64,000 nt of DNA, taken from NCBI RefSeq assembly GCF_000721495.1, contig NZ_JOHY01000013.1:62001-126000 (forward strand), read 5' to 3'. This document shows positions 51,634-59,595 of this stretch, piece after piece. Source of the DNA: Streptomyces sp. NRRL F-5123. GTDB taxonomy: Bacteria; Actinomycetota; Actinomycetes; Streptomycetales; Streptomycetaceae. The notes under the pieces were generated by a model, which did no database searches, was not told the origin of the DNA, and saw nothing but the letters and a program-made list of their open reading frames with translations. Within the stretch, counting starts at the first letter, position 1, and each line of letters starts with the position of its first letter. Position numbers and translations under genes: made by a program.

Positions 51634-52077
51634 ATGCTCAAGGGGATCGACCCCCTGCTCTCCCCGGACCTGCTCCACGCGCTCGCGTGCATGGGCCACG
51701 GGGACACCGTCGCGCTCGTCGACCGGAATTTCCCCGCCCACTCCGTGAACGGGCGCGTGATCCGCCTCGACGGCGCCGATGTCGTCTCCGCGGGCCGGGC
51801 CGTACTCGGGCTCCTGCCGCTCGACACGTTCGTCCCCGAACCCGTCGCACGGATGGAGGTCGTCGGGGACCCCGGCAGCCGGCCGCCGGTGCAGGCGGAG
51901 TTCCTCGCCGTCGTGACGGAGCAGGCGGGCCGGCCCGTCGCCGTCGAGGCGCTGGAGCGCCAGGCGTTCTACGACCGCGCCCGCGCCGCCTTCGCCGTCG
52001 TGATCACCGGCGAGGACCGGCCGTACGGCTGCTTCCTGCTGGCCAAGGGCGTTCTTCCCGAGTTCGCACCCGCGTGA
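51634..52077 (+). CDS. RbsD/FucU-family sugar mutarotase
   Basis: A 147-residue mutarotase: MLKGIDPLLSPDLLHALACM, then GHGDTVALVDRNFPA with the catalytic His of the GHGD motif, and near the end RPYGCFLLAKGVLPEF. The family interconverts sugar anomers; FucU-type proteins act on L-fucose and RbsD-type on ribose. The length (about 140) and the GVLP-type ending favour the FucU branch. It completes the operon: the hydrolase releases a free sugar, the mutarotase supplies the right anomer, and the kinase phosphorylates it. Confidence 0.88.
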   Translation: MLKGIDPLLSPDLLHALACMGHGDTVALVDRNFPAHSVNGRVIRLDGADVVSAGRAVLGLLPLDTFVPEPVARMEVVGDPGSRPPVQAEFLAVVTEQAGRPVAVEALERQAFYDRARAAFAVVITGEDRPYGCFLLAKGVLPEFAPA

Positions 52078-52141
52078 CGCCGGGGTTCCCTGTGCTGTAC
52101 GGGTGCCGCTCCCTGCTCCGGGGCCCTGCGATGATCGGTGC

Positions 52142-53191
52142 ATGCGCGCGGCCCGGCTCCTCTCCCTCGTCCTCCTGCTGCAGAACCGGGGCAGGCTGAC
52201 GGCCGGTGAGCTGGCCGCGGAGCTGGGCGTGTCGGTCCGGACCGTCTACCGGGACATCGAGTCGCTGAGCGGCGCGGGCATCCCGGTCTACGGCGACTCC
52301 GGGCACCACGGCGGCTACGAGCTGCTCGGCGGCTACCGCACTCGGCTGACCGGGCTGCACGCCGACGAGGCCGAGTCCCTCTTCCTCGCCGGGCTGCCCG
52401 GCGCGGCCGACGACCTGGGACTGGGCGAGGTGCTCGCCGCGGCGCAGCTCAAGCTGACCGCCGCGCTGCCCGCCCCGCTGCGGGACCGGGCGGGGCGGGT
52501 TCGCGAGCGCTTCCACCTCGACGCCCTCGGCTGGTACCGCGAGCAGGATTCCCCGCCCGAGCTGGTGGCGCTCGCCGGAGCCGTGTGGAACCAGCGGCGG
52601 ATCCGTGTGCGCTACCGCCGCTGGGCGGAGCCCAAGGAGGTCGAGCGCGCGCTCGACCCCTACGGGCTGGTCCTCAAGGCGGGCGTCTGGTACCTCGTCG
52701 CCGCGGTGGACGGCGCGGTGCGGACCTACCGGGTGTCCTCGATCCTCCGCCTCGACGTCACCGAGGACGGCTTCGAGCGACCCGGCGGCTTCGACCTCGC
52801 CGCCCACTGGCAGGAGTACCTGGCCGCCTACGACGCGCGCAGGCTCCGGCTTCAGGCCCGCGTCCGGTTCGCCCCCACGCTGCTGCCCGCGCTGCCGGAC
52901 CGCCTGGACGCGGCCCTGGTCCGCGCGGTCGAGGCCTCGGCGGGGCCGCCGGAGGCGGACGGCTGGGTCACGGCGACGGTGCCCCTGGAATCGGTCGGCC
53001 TGGCGGTGCCGACGCTGCTGTCCCTCGGGCCTGACATCGAGGTGCTGGCCCCCGAGGAGCTGCGCCGCGCGGTCGCGGACGCGGCCGCAGCGGTGCTCGG
53101 CCGGTACCGGCGGGGGGACGGCGACCGCAGCAGCAGCCCGGCGGACAGCGTCGCCAGCAGCCCGAGAGCGGCCAGCACCCCGAAGCCGTAG
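52142..53191 (+). CDS. WYL-domain transcriptional regulator (YafY-type)
   Basis: A 349-residue regulator with an N-terminal HTH_11 domain (LLLQNRGRLTAGELAAELGV, SVRTVYRDIESLSGAG) and a WYL ligand domain (RRIRVRYRRWAEPKEVERAL, DPYGLVLKAGVWYLVAAVDG). The usual end of the family is reached near AAAVLGRYRR (about residue 322); the last ~27 residues (GDGDRSSSPADSVASSP...) are low-complexity and are read antisense to the MFS gene, as if the original stop had been lost. It converges on that gene with a 340-nt overlap. Confidence 0.88.
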   Translation: MRAARLLSLVLLLQNRGRLTAGELAAELGVSVRTVYRDIESLSGAGIPVYGDSGHHGGYELLGGYRTRLTGLHADEAESLFLAGLPGAADDLGLGEVLAAAQLKLTAALPAPLRDRAGRVRERFHLDALGWYREQDSPPELVALAGAVWNQRRIRVRYRRWAEPKEVERALDPYGLVLKAGVWYLVAAVDGAVRTYRVSSILRLDVTEDGFERPGGFDLAAHWQEYLAAYDARRLRLQARVRFAPTLLPALPDRLDAALVRAVEASAGPPEADGWVTATVPLESVGLAVPTLLSLGPDIEVLAPEELRRAVADAAAAVLGRYRRGDGDRSSSPADSVASSPRAASTPKP

Positions 53192-54297
53192 CGCGTGTCG
53201 CTGTGGTCGGTGACCGCCGCGACCAGCAGCATCACGGCGACCGTGGCCGCCAGCCCGCCCCCGTTCGCCAGCCCGAAGACCCTGCCCACCGTCGCGTCGT
53301 CGGCCGACGCCATCAGCATGGTCCGGGAGGCGATCCGGGCCTGCCCGAAGAAGAACGCGCCCAGCGGCACCGCGACGAGGAAGCCGGTGAGCCCGAACTC
53401 GCTCTGCAGCACCAGACCGGCGTCGCAGACCAGGAAGCCCGCGACGGCGATCCGCAGGTCGGGGCTGCGCCTGCTGACGATCCGGTAGCCGCCGGCCGCC
53501 GCCAGGAAGCCCAGCGAGCCGAGCGCGTCCACGACGCCGAACGCCCCCGCGCCGCAGTGGAGTTCACCGATGAGGGCGGTGGGCAGCAGGGCGTTGAAGA
53601 CCGTGACGACCACGCTCCCCTGGGCGTAGAGCAGGATGAAGCGGCGCATCCGCAGCGGCCCGTGCGGGGCAGCGGGCGCTGGAGCCCCCGCAGGGGCGGC
53701 CGCCGTCGGCTTCCCGTCCGGCCGCCGCCCCACCGCCACGACGCAGAGCGCGGAGACGGCGAAGGTCGCGGCGTTGAACACCAGCAGCGGCACGGCGCCG
53801 AAGGCCTGGACGCACAGCCCGCCCACCGTCGCCGACAGCAGCATCCCTGCCTGCGTCCCCATCTCGTAGCGGGCGTTGAACCGCCGCAGCCGCTCCGCGG
53901 GCACCCGCTCCTTGATCAGCGCGGAACTGGCCGGCAGGAAGAGGGCGCTGACGACGGCGAGCGCCAGGTTCGCACCGTAGATGCCGGGCGCGGGGGAGCC
54001 GCCGCAGACCAGCCACAGCGGCAGCGCGAGGGCCAGCGCCGCGCTGGTGGCGTCGCAGCCGATCCACAGGGTCCGGCGGTCGAAGCGGTCGGCCATCCGC
54101 CCGAAGAAGGGCGACAGCAGCGCCTGCGGTCCGGCGACGGCGATGAAGAGCCAGCCCACGGCCGTCATGGTCCGCTGCTCCCTGATCATGAGCAGCGCGC
54201 CGACGATGAGCTGGACGTTGTTGCCGAGCGCGGTGGCGAAGGCGGCGGGCACGAGCAGCCGCTCGGCCCGGCGGGAGGATTGGTGAGCCAGGTGCAT
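52852..54297 (-). CDS. MFS transporter with read-through C-terminus
   Basis: A 481-residue transporter with about 10-12 helices and the motif FFGRMADRFDRRTLW after helix 2; it belongs to the macrolide-efflux-like MFS group. Membrane segments end at LLATLSAGLLLRSPSPRR; the following ~85 residues are Ser/Ala/Arg-rich and lie antisense to the WYL gene, so they are almost certainly an accidental extension. I chose the ATG at 54297, because an inverted repeat and probable promoter occupy 54320-54336; an upstream GTG at 54357 would put the operator inside the gene. Confidence 0.85.
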   Translation of the reverse strand: MHLAHQSSRRAERLLVPAAFATALGNNVQLIVGALLMIREQRTMTAVGWLFIAVAGPQALLSPFFGRMADRFDRRTLWIGCDATSAALALALPLWLVCGGSPAPGIYGANLALAVVSALFLPASSALIKERVPAERLRRFNARYEMGTQAGMLLSATVGGLCVQAFGAVPLLVFNAATFAVSALCVVAVGRRPDGKPTAAAPAGAPAPAAPHGPLRMRRFILLYAQGSVVVTVFNALLPTALIGELHCGAGAFGVVDALGSLGFLAAAGGYRIVSRRSPDLRIAVAGFLVCDAGLVLQSEFGLTGFLVAVPLGAFFFGQARIASRTMLMASADDATVGRVFGLANGGGLAATVAVMLLVAAVTDHSDTRYGFGVLAALGLLATLSAGLLLRSPSPRRYRPSTAAAASATARRSSSGASTSMSGPRDSSVGTARPTDSRGTVAVTQPSASGGPAEASTARTRAASRRSGSAGSSVGANRTRA

Positions 54298-54319
54298 GGC
54301 ACCACTGTCCGTAGGTCTG

Positions 54320-54336
54320 CTGACATCTTCTGTCAG
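54320..54336. promoter_or_regulatory. Operator-like inverted repeat before the MFS gene
   Basis: CTGACA and TGTCAG flank the 5-nt spacer tcttc, 23 nt upstream of the MFS start. It may be the binding site of the neighbouring WYL regulator, which is often encoded next to its target transporter. Confidence 0.5.
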
Positions 54337-54874
54337 TGAAGTGGAACTCGCGTGCACCGGGGATCCGTTGCGGTGCCGGAACCGCGTGGGGCCGCTCGGG
54401 GGGCGCAGCCCCGATCCGGGTCAGGCCGGGAACGCGGGGCTTCCCCGGAGCGGGGGCGGAACCCCTGATGCCGCGTCACCACGGCGCCGTGGTGCGCCAC
54501 CTGGCCCGGAGGCCCCGGCGCGGTGCCCCGGCGCGGTGCCCCGGGACCGGCAGCCCGGCGCGGGCAGGCGCTGCCCCGGCCGGGCGGGAGGCCATGGTCG
54601 CGGGATACGCCACCACGCGGCCCCGGCCCCGGCTCGGGGCCTCCGGCCGGGGCTGCGCCAGGCGCATGACTCCGGGTGCGCCGCCCCCGCCCTGCGCGCG
54701 CTTCCGGCCCTCACACGCCGGGCCGCGCGCCCTTACGCCGTCCGGGTGAGGCGCCCGCGCCGCGCGCGGGCGCCGGGCAGGCCGGACACCCTGCGTGGGC
54801 CGGGCCCGGCCGGCACCCGGTTGCCGGTCGCCGGGTCAGCCCTGACGATGAGGTGGGGACAGGAGGTCGCAGCC
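54337..54874. other. Long gene-free region before dhaK
   Basis: No convincing gene is present: all frames are Arg/Gly/Pro/Ala-rich without ribosome binding sites. It holds a perfect 18-bp palindrome, CACCACGGCGCCGTGGTG (54477-54494), and a directly repeated CCCCGGCGCGGTG shortly after (about 54514-54541). The palindrome might be a regulator site for the kinase genes but is ~380 nt away. Confidence 0.45.
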
Positions 54875-55930
54875 ATGAGCCTGTACTTCGCCAACGCCCT
54901 CCCCGACCTGGTGGACGACGCGCTGGCCGGTTTCGCCCTCGCCCACGCGGACACCGTCCGCTGGGACGAGCGGGACGGCTATCTGTGCGCGCTGCGGCCC
55001 GCCCCGGCACGCCGCGTCGGACTGGTCTCCGGCGGCGGCTCCGGGCACGAGCCGCTGCACACCGGGTACGTCGGAGCCGGCATGCTGGATGCCGCCTGCC
55101 CGGGACGGGTCTTCGCCTCGCCGCACAACCGCCAGGTCTTCGCCGCGGCCCGCTCGGTCGCCCGCGAGGACGGGGTGCTGCTGCTGGTCAAGAACTACAC
55201 CGGGGACCGGATCAACTTCGGCATCGCCGCCGAGCGGCTCGCCCACGAGGGCATCCGCTGCGGGCGGGTGCTGATCGACGACGACATCGCCTCGCAGTCC
55301 GCGGATTCCGCCACCGGGCGGCGCGGCACCGGCGCGGCCGTGCTGGTCGAGAAGATCCTCGGCGCCGCCGCGGACACCGGCCGCGGCCTGGCCGAGCTCG
55401 AAGCCCTCGGCACCGAGGTCGTGGCCCGGTGCCGGAGCCTCGCTGTCGCGTCGGCCCCGCACACCTCGCCGGTGACCGGAGCGCCCGCCTTCGAGCTGCG
55501 GTCGGGGACGCTGGAGTACGGCGTCGGCATCCACGGCGAGCGCGCCGCCCGCACGCTCAGGTCCCGCTCGCTGCGCGACCTGGCCGAGGAGATGGTCGCC
55601 TCGCTGGCCGACGCGCTCGGCCTGGGCGGCAGTTCGCGGCTGATCGTGCTGGTCAACGGCCTCGGCGGCGTCACCAGGCTGGAGCTGTACGCGGTGCTGC
55701 GGGAGGTCGCGCGGCTGCTGGACAAGCGCGGCGCGGAGACCGTACGGGTCCTCGTCGGCGACTTCGTCACGGCGCTGGACATGCGCGGCTTCTCCGTCAC
55801 GCTCCTCGACGCCGACGACGAACTGCTGCGGCTCTACGACGCGCCGGCCGCCACCCCGGCCTGGCCCGCCACTCCGGCGCCGCCCGACTGGCCGGGCGAG
55901 GTGCCGCGGATCCCGGGAGAGGCACCATGA
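54875..55930 (+). CDS. dhaK: Dihydroxyacetone kinase subunit DhaK
   Basis: A 351-residue substrate-binding subunit. SGGGSGHEPLHTGYVGAGML is the DhaK signature; the His that covalently holds dihydroxyacetone lies in GVGIHGERAA; LLLVKNYTGDRINFGIAAER and FVTALDMRGFSVTLLD are further family segments. It works with DhaL to phosphorylate dihydroxyacetone (or a related short-chain ketose). The ATG at 54875 has AGGAGG 8 nt upstream. dhaL overlaps it by 4 nt. No DhaM phosphoryl donor gene is in the window. Confidence 0.93.
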   Translation: MSLYFANALPDLVDDALAGFALAHADTVRWDERDGYLCALRPAPARRVGLVSGGGSGHEPLHTGYVGAGMLDAACPGRVFASPHNRQVFAAARSVAREDGVLLLVKNYTGDRINFGIAAERLAHEGIRCGRVLIDDDIASQSADSATGRRGTGAAVLVEKILGAAADTGRGLAELEALGTEVVARCRSLAVASAPHTSPVTGAPAFELRSGTLEYGVGIHGERAARTLRSRSLRDLAEEMVASLADALGLGGSSRLIVLVNGLGGVTRLELYAVLREVARLLDKRGAETVRVLVGDFVTALDMRGFSVTLLDADDELLRLYDAPAATPAWPATPAPPDWPGEVPRIPGEAP

Positions 55931-56622
55931 GCGACACGACCATGCGACCCGAGCACACCGGCCCCGGCCCCGTGGCCTTCGCGGCCTTCACCGAGCGGTG
56001 GGTGCGCGCCTTCGCGGCGACGGCCACGGCGACCGAGTCCGAACTGACCGCGCTCGACCAGCAGGTCGGCGACGGCGACTTCGGCACCAACCTGGTCGCC
56101 GGCCTGCAGTCCGCCCTGCGTCTGCTGGACGCCCCGCCCACGCCCGGGTCCGGCCCCGTGCCGCCGCTCGGGGCCGCGGCGAGCGCCTTCCTGGACGAGG
56201 TGGGCGGCACCAGCGGACCGCTGTTCGGCCTGCTCTTCCAGGAGATGGCCACAGCGGTGCGGGACGGCGCCGCCGTCGCGCCCACCGCCGCGCTCGCGGC
56301 GGGGGTGCGCGACGGCCTCGCCGCGATCCAGCGGGTCGGCGAGGCGGAGGTCGGCGACAAGACGCTCGTCGACGCCCTCGCCCCGGCCGCCGCGGCCCTG
56401 GCCGCGGCCACCGGCGCCGACCCGGCGCAGGCCCTCGGCGAGGCGGCGGGCGCGGCGTGGCGCGGGGTGCACGGCACCGCCCGGATGACCGCCCGGCGCG
56501 GCCGCGCGAGCTATCTCGGCGACCGCGCGGCCGGCGTGCCCGACCCCGGCGCGGTCGGTGTCGCCCTGCTCTTCACCGCGGCCGCGGGCCCGGTCACCGT
56601 GCTCGCCCCGCTGCTGCCCTGA
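55927..56622 (+). CDS. dhaL: Dihydroxyacetone kinase subunit DhaL
   Basis: A 231-residue ADP-binding subunit. The metal-binding motif is LTALDQQVGDGDFGTNLVAG, with Phe where many homologs have His; GGTSGPLFGLLFQEMA and VGDKTLVDALAPAA complete the nucleotide site, and ARRGRASYLGDRAAGVPDPG is the closing segment. Start overlaps dhaK (ATGA), so the pair is made together. A terminator-like hairpin follows its stop. Confidence 0.92.
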   Translation: MSDTTMRPEHTGPGPVAFAAFTERWVRAFAATATATESELTALDQQVGDGDFGTNLVAGLQSALRLLDAPPTPGSGPVPPLGAAASAFLDEVGGTSGPLFGLLFQEMATAVRDGAAVAPTAALAAGVRDGLAAIQRVGEAEVGDKTLVDALAPAAAALAAATGADPAQALGEAAGAAWRGVHGTARMTARRGRASYLGDRAAGVPDPGAVGVALLFTAAAGPVTVLAPLLP

Positions 56623-56664
56623 GCCGCGGCGCGGCGCCGGACGGACGGGCCCGCGGCGCGGCTC
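56621..56664. terminator. Bidirectional terminator between dhaL and the HAD gene
   Basis: GAGCCGCG (56621-56628) and CGCGGCTC (56657-56664) are exact reverse complements surrounding a GC-rich loop, and they include parts of both stop codons of the converging genes. Confidence 0.5.
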
Positions 56665-57532
56665 AGTGCGGATGGGTCCGCGCCGCCCGGCGCTCCGCCC
56701 ACGCGGTGACGTCCCGGTCGTCCAGCCGGTCGACCCACAGGTCGACGTCCCCCACGACGCGGTTGCCCGGCCACGGCCCCACGCCGAGGATGCGCAGCCC
56801 GGCGCGGCGCGCCGCCTGCACACCGCACGCGGAGTCCTCGACGGCGAGGCAGCGCTCCGGCGCCGCCCCGCACAGCCGGGCGGCGGTGAGGTAGACGTCG
56901 GGCGCGGGCTTGGGGCGCACCCCGTCGTCGGGCACCACCAGGTGGTCGAAGAAGGACAGCAGCCCCGCGGCGGACAGGCAGGTCTCGACGACGTCGGCCG
57001 GGCAGTTGCTGGCGACGGCGAGCGGCGCGAACGCCGCAGCCCGGCGGACCAGTTCCGCCGCGCCGGGCATGGTCGCGGCGTTCTCGGCGACCAGCGCCCG
57101 GAAGTGGTCGAGGAGCGCGCCGGTCAGCTCCTCGGCGAGGTCCGGTCGGCCCGCCTCGTCGGCCATGAGCTGGCCGCACTCGGTGTAGTGCACGCCCTTG
57201 GCGCGCTCGGCGAAGCCCGGTGCGGCGCGCAGCCCGTGGTCGCGGAGCGTCAGTTCGCGGGCGTCCTGCCAGTTCCGCTCGGTGTCCATGAGCGTGCCGT
57301 CGCAGTCGAAGACGACCGCGTCCGGCGTCCAGGCCAGCAGGGCGGGGCGCTCCGCGGAGCGCGCGGGTGCGGGAAGGTCGGTCGCGGCGGCGTGTTCGGC
57401 CGGCGCGGTGCGCGCGGCCGCCGCGCCCTGCGCGGGTGACGGTGCGGGCGCGGGGACGGGCGCCGCTGCCGTCGACGTGGCGGCGGACTCCGGCGCGGAC
57501 GGCGGGGAAACGGAAATGCGGTGGTCGTTCAT
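56663..57532 (-). CDS. HAD-superfamily hydrolase (phosphatase/mutase type)
   Basis: A 289-residue HAD enzyme with motifs DAVVFDCDGTLMDTERNW (I), VASNCPADVV (II), VRPKPAPDVYL (III) and LAVEDSACGVQAARRAG (IV), a beta-phosphoglucomutase/phosphatase-like set. An N-terminal extension of about 65 residues is made of Ala, Pro and Ser and looks disordered. It is downstream of the AfsA-type gene on the same strand. Gamma-butyrolactone synthesis needs a phosphatase step, so it could serve that pathway; a role in triose metabolism with dhaKL is the other option. Confidence 0.85.
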   Translation of the reverse strand: MNDHRISVSPPSAPESAATSTAAAPVPAPAPSPAQGAAAARTAPAEHAAATDLPAPARSAERPALLAWTPDAVVFDCDGTLMDTERNWQDARELTLRDHGLRAAPGFAERAKGVHYTECGQLMADEAGRPDLAEELTGALLDHFRALVAENAATMPGAAELVRRAAAFAPLAVASNCPADVVETCLSAAGLLSFFDHLVVPDDGVRPKPAPDVYLTAARLCGAAPERCLAVEDSACGVQAARRAGLRILGVGPWPGNRVVGDVDLWVDRLDDRDVTAWAERRAARTHPH

Positions 57533-57701
57533 TGGCGAGAATTCCGTTCGGGAATGCCCGGGCACACGGGCAGGAAGGGGATTCGGCCCGCCTGCCCGGG
57601 CGGGGAGGTGCGGCCCCGCGCACCGCGCGGCAGCGAGATGCGGGAAAAGGCACGCGAAGGGATACCCGGTGGTCGCCCGCGCCACCGGGCGTCACCAGGA
57701 A

Positions 57702-57722
57702 CATAACGATCGTTACGTTATG
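57702..57722. promoter_or_regulatory. TetR-type palindromic operator upstream of the HAD gene
   Basis: CATAACG and CGTTATG are exact reverse complements around 7 nt, and the overlapping TAACGATCGTTA is itself a perfect 12-bp palindrome. The site lies about 170 nt before the HAD start, between that gene and the afsA-type gene, in a locally AT-rich spot. Its symmetry is typical of TetR-family repressors, and the ArpA-like receptor encoded at 58860 is the nearest candidate binder. Confidence 0.6.
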
Positions 57723-57805
57723 GACGGGCACCGGGAGTGGTCAAGCAATTCTCCGGTGTGAAGAATCGTGTCGCGTGCGCCGCGCCCCCTTGTGTGCAGT
57801 TCATA

Positions 57806-58723
57806 TCACCGGAAACCGAGAGCGCCGTATGCCGTCACCGTGCTGCCCTGCCGGATCCGGAATGCGCACGTGCGGTGGTGGGCCACGGCGTCGATCCGCG
57901 GCGCCGGGGCGTATTCGGTGAAGCGCACGGCGGCCATGACGGCGCTGACGGGCCGCAGCAACTGCCCGCCGGTCGCCTCCGCGGCGCTCTGCCGCGCCGC
58001 CTCCAGCAGCACCATGCCGGGCACGTGGTCGCTGGCGTGGTCGAAGAAGAAGGGGTGGGCGGGGTCCGTCGGGTCCACCGTGAGCCCGCCGGCCCCGTGT
58101 GCCACGACCACGTCGGCGGCGCGCGCCACGCCGAGAAGTGCGGGAGCGGGCCGCGCGCCCGGCCCCGGTGGCGGCTGCGGGGCGCCGAGCCGGTCGCCGC
58201 GCACGGCCGCGTACTTCTCCTCGGGCAGGAACCGCGCACCCCCGCCCGCCTGTGCGAACATCCGCCCGCCGGCCCGGAAGGAGACCTCCAGCCGCAGCGC
58301 GGCGAGCGAACCGTCGCGACGCTGCCGCGGGTCGGTCACGCGTATCGCACAGCTGATCTCGGTGTGCCCGGCGAGCGCGGGCGGCTCCTGCTCGGGATCC
58401 AGCGCGAAGCGCAGGTCGTCGATGATCATGCGGGTCGCGGGCGGCACGCCGAACCACCGCAGCGGCAGGTAGATGCCGAGCTGGCGCAGTGTCTCCACGA
58501 CGAGCAGCGGGCTGTGCCGGCCCGTGCCGTCGGCGGGGAAGGTGGTGTGCGGATACGGCCAGCAGGCCGCGGCGCGGAAGCCGCCGGCCGGACCCTCCCT
58601 GACGTCCGTCAGCAGCACCTCGGTGACTGCCCTGCGGTGCACCAGCTCCCGGGGAACGGGGTGGGACCAGGTCAGATCCGGGGCGCGGCCCCAAGAGGAC
58701 GAAGGACCGGCCAGATTCTTCAT
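57806..58723 (-). CDS. AfsA-family gamma-butyrolactone synthase
   Basis: A 305-residue protein with the two-repeat AfsA layout. First repeat: SHPVPRELVHRRAVTEVLLT and HTTFPADGTGRHSPLLVVET; second repeat: DVVVAHGAGGLTVDPTDPAH and FFDHASDHVPGMVLLEAARQ, the highly conserved segment of the family. AfsA joins a beta-ketoacyl chain to dihydroxyacetone phosphate, the first step of A-factor-like signals. The ATG at 58723 matches usual lengths, though its ribosome binding site is poor. It is divergent from the receptor gene. The nearby dihydroxyacetone kinase genes could supply its C3 substrate. Confidence 0.9.
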   Translation of the reverse strand: MKNLAGPSSSWGRAPDLTWSHPVPRELVHRRAVTEVLLTDVREGPAGGFRAAACWPYPHTTFPADGTGRHSPLLVVETLRQLGIYLPLRWFGVPPATRMIIDDLRFALDPEQEPPALAGHTEISCAIRVTDPRQRRDGSLAALRLEVSFRAGGRMFAQAGGGARFLPEEKYAAVRGDRLGAPQPPPGPGARPAPALLGVARAADVVVAHGAGGLTVDPTDPAHPFFFDHASDHVPGMVLLEAARQSAAEATGGQLLRPVSAVMAAVRFTEYAPAPRIDAVAHHRTCAFRIRQGSTVTAYGALGFR

Positions 58724-58859
58724 ATGACAAGAAAAACCCGCGTCCGGAGAATTCGCACCCGCATTGCTTCGTGCATGTAACGGAGGGAAGTCGGTCACGC
58801 GCTAGATTGCTGCCACCATTGGCGACCGCCGCCACCGCGCGGCGGGCGGAAATTGCGGA

Positions 58860-59543
58860 GTGGACGTGCAGGAACGGGCCGAGGCGACGCGCAGGTACCT
58901 GGTGGAAGCCGCGGCGCGGCTTTTCGAGGAACGCGGATACGCCGGCACGAGCATCAGCGACATCAGCGCGCAGTCCGGCCGCACCAGCGGTGCCATCTAC
59001 TTCCACTTCAGCAACAAGGAGAAACTCGCCCTCGCGGTCGTCACCGCGACCCTCGACACCTGGCCCGCGAAGATCGCCCAGGTCCGCGCCTCGCCCGCGC
59101 CGGCCCTGGACAAGATGGTGTCGCTGAGTTTCGCCGTCGCCCGCGCCTTCCGCGACGACGTCGTCGTACGGGCCGGGTCCCGGCTCTGGATGGAGCGCCG
59201 GGCGATCGAGGCCCCCGTGCCGGGCCCGTTCGCCGCGTGGACCGAGACGGTCACCGGACTGCTGCGCGAGGCGCGGGAGTCGGGTGAGCTGGCCCCGGGG
59301 ATCGCGCCGGACACCGCCGCGCTGACCGTCGTCTACGCCTTCTTCGGCCTGCACACCGTCTCCGAGGCCCTCGACGGCAGGGCCCGCATCGAGGAGCGGC
59401 TGCACGGCATGTGGGAGGTGCTGCTCCCCGCGCTCCAGGCCGAGCCCGACCCCGCCGGGCTGCTCGCCCGCGTCCATGCCGCCGAACCTGCCGGGCCGGC
59501 CGAAACTGCCGGGCCGGCCGAGCCCGTCCCGCTGCCCGCCTGA
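58860..59543 (+). CDS. ArpA/ScbR-like gamma-butyrolactone receptor (TetR family)
   Basis: A 227-residue TetR regulator. The helix-turn-helix is GYAGTSISDISAQSGRTSGA followed by IYFHFSNKEKLALAVV. In the ligand domain Trp127 (GPFAAWTETVTGLLREARES) stands where ArpA-type receptors keep a conserved Trp in the lactone pocket. Starts at GTG 58860. Such repressors leave DNA when the butyrolactone accumulates and so time antibiotic production. Encoded head-to-head with the AfsA-type synthase, it forms a complete signalling pair. The tail is a Pro/Ala/Glu repeat. Confidence 0.9.
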   Translation: MDVQERAEATRRYLVEAAARLFEERGYAGTSISDISAQSGRTSGAIYFHFSNKEKLALAVVTATLDTWPAKIAQVRASPAPALDKMVSLSFAVARAFRDDVVVRAGSRLWMERRAIEAPVPGPFAAWTETVTGLLREARESGELAPGIAPDTAALTVVYAFFGLHTVSEALDGRARIEERLHGMWEVLLPALQAEPDPAGLLARVHAAEPAGPAETAGPAEPVPLPA

Positions 59544-59595
59544 CCGGCCGTCAGGGCCGGCGGGCGCCCGGCCCCCGTGGCACTTCGGCGGGGCG

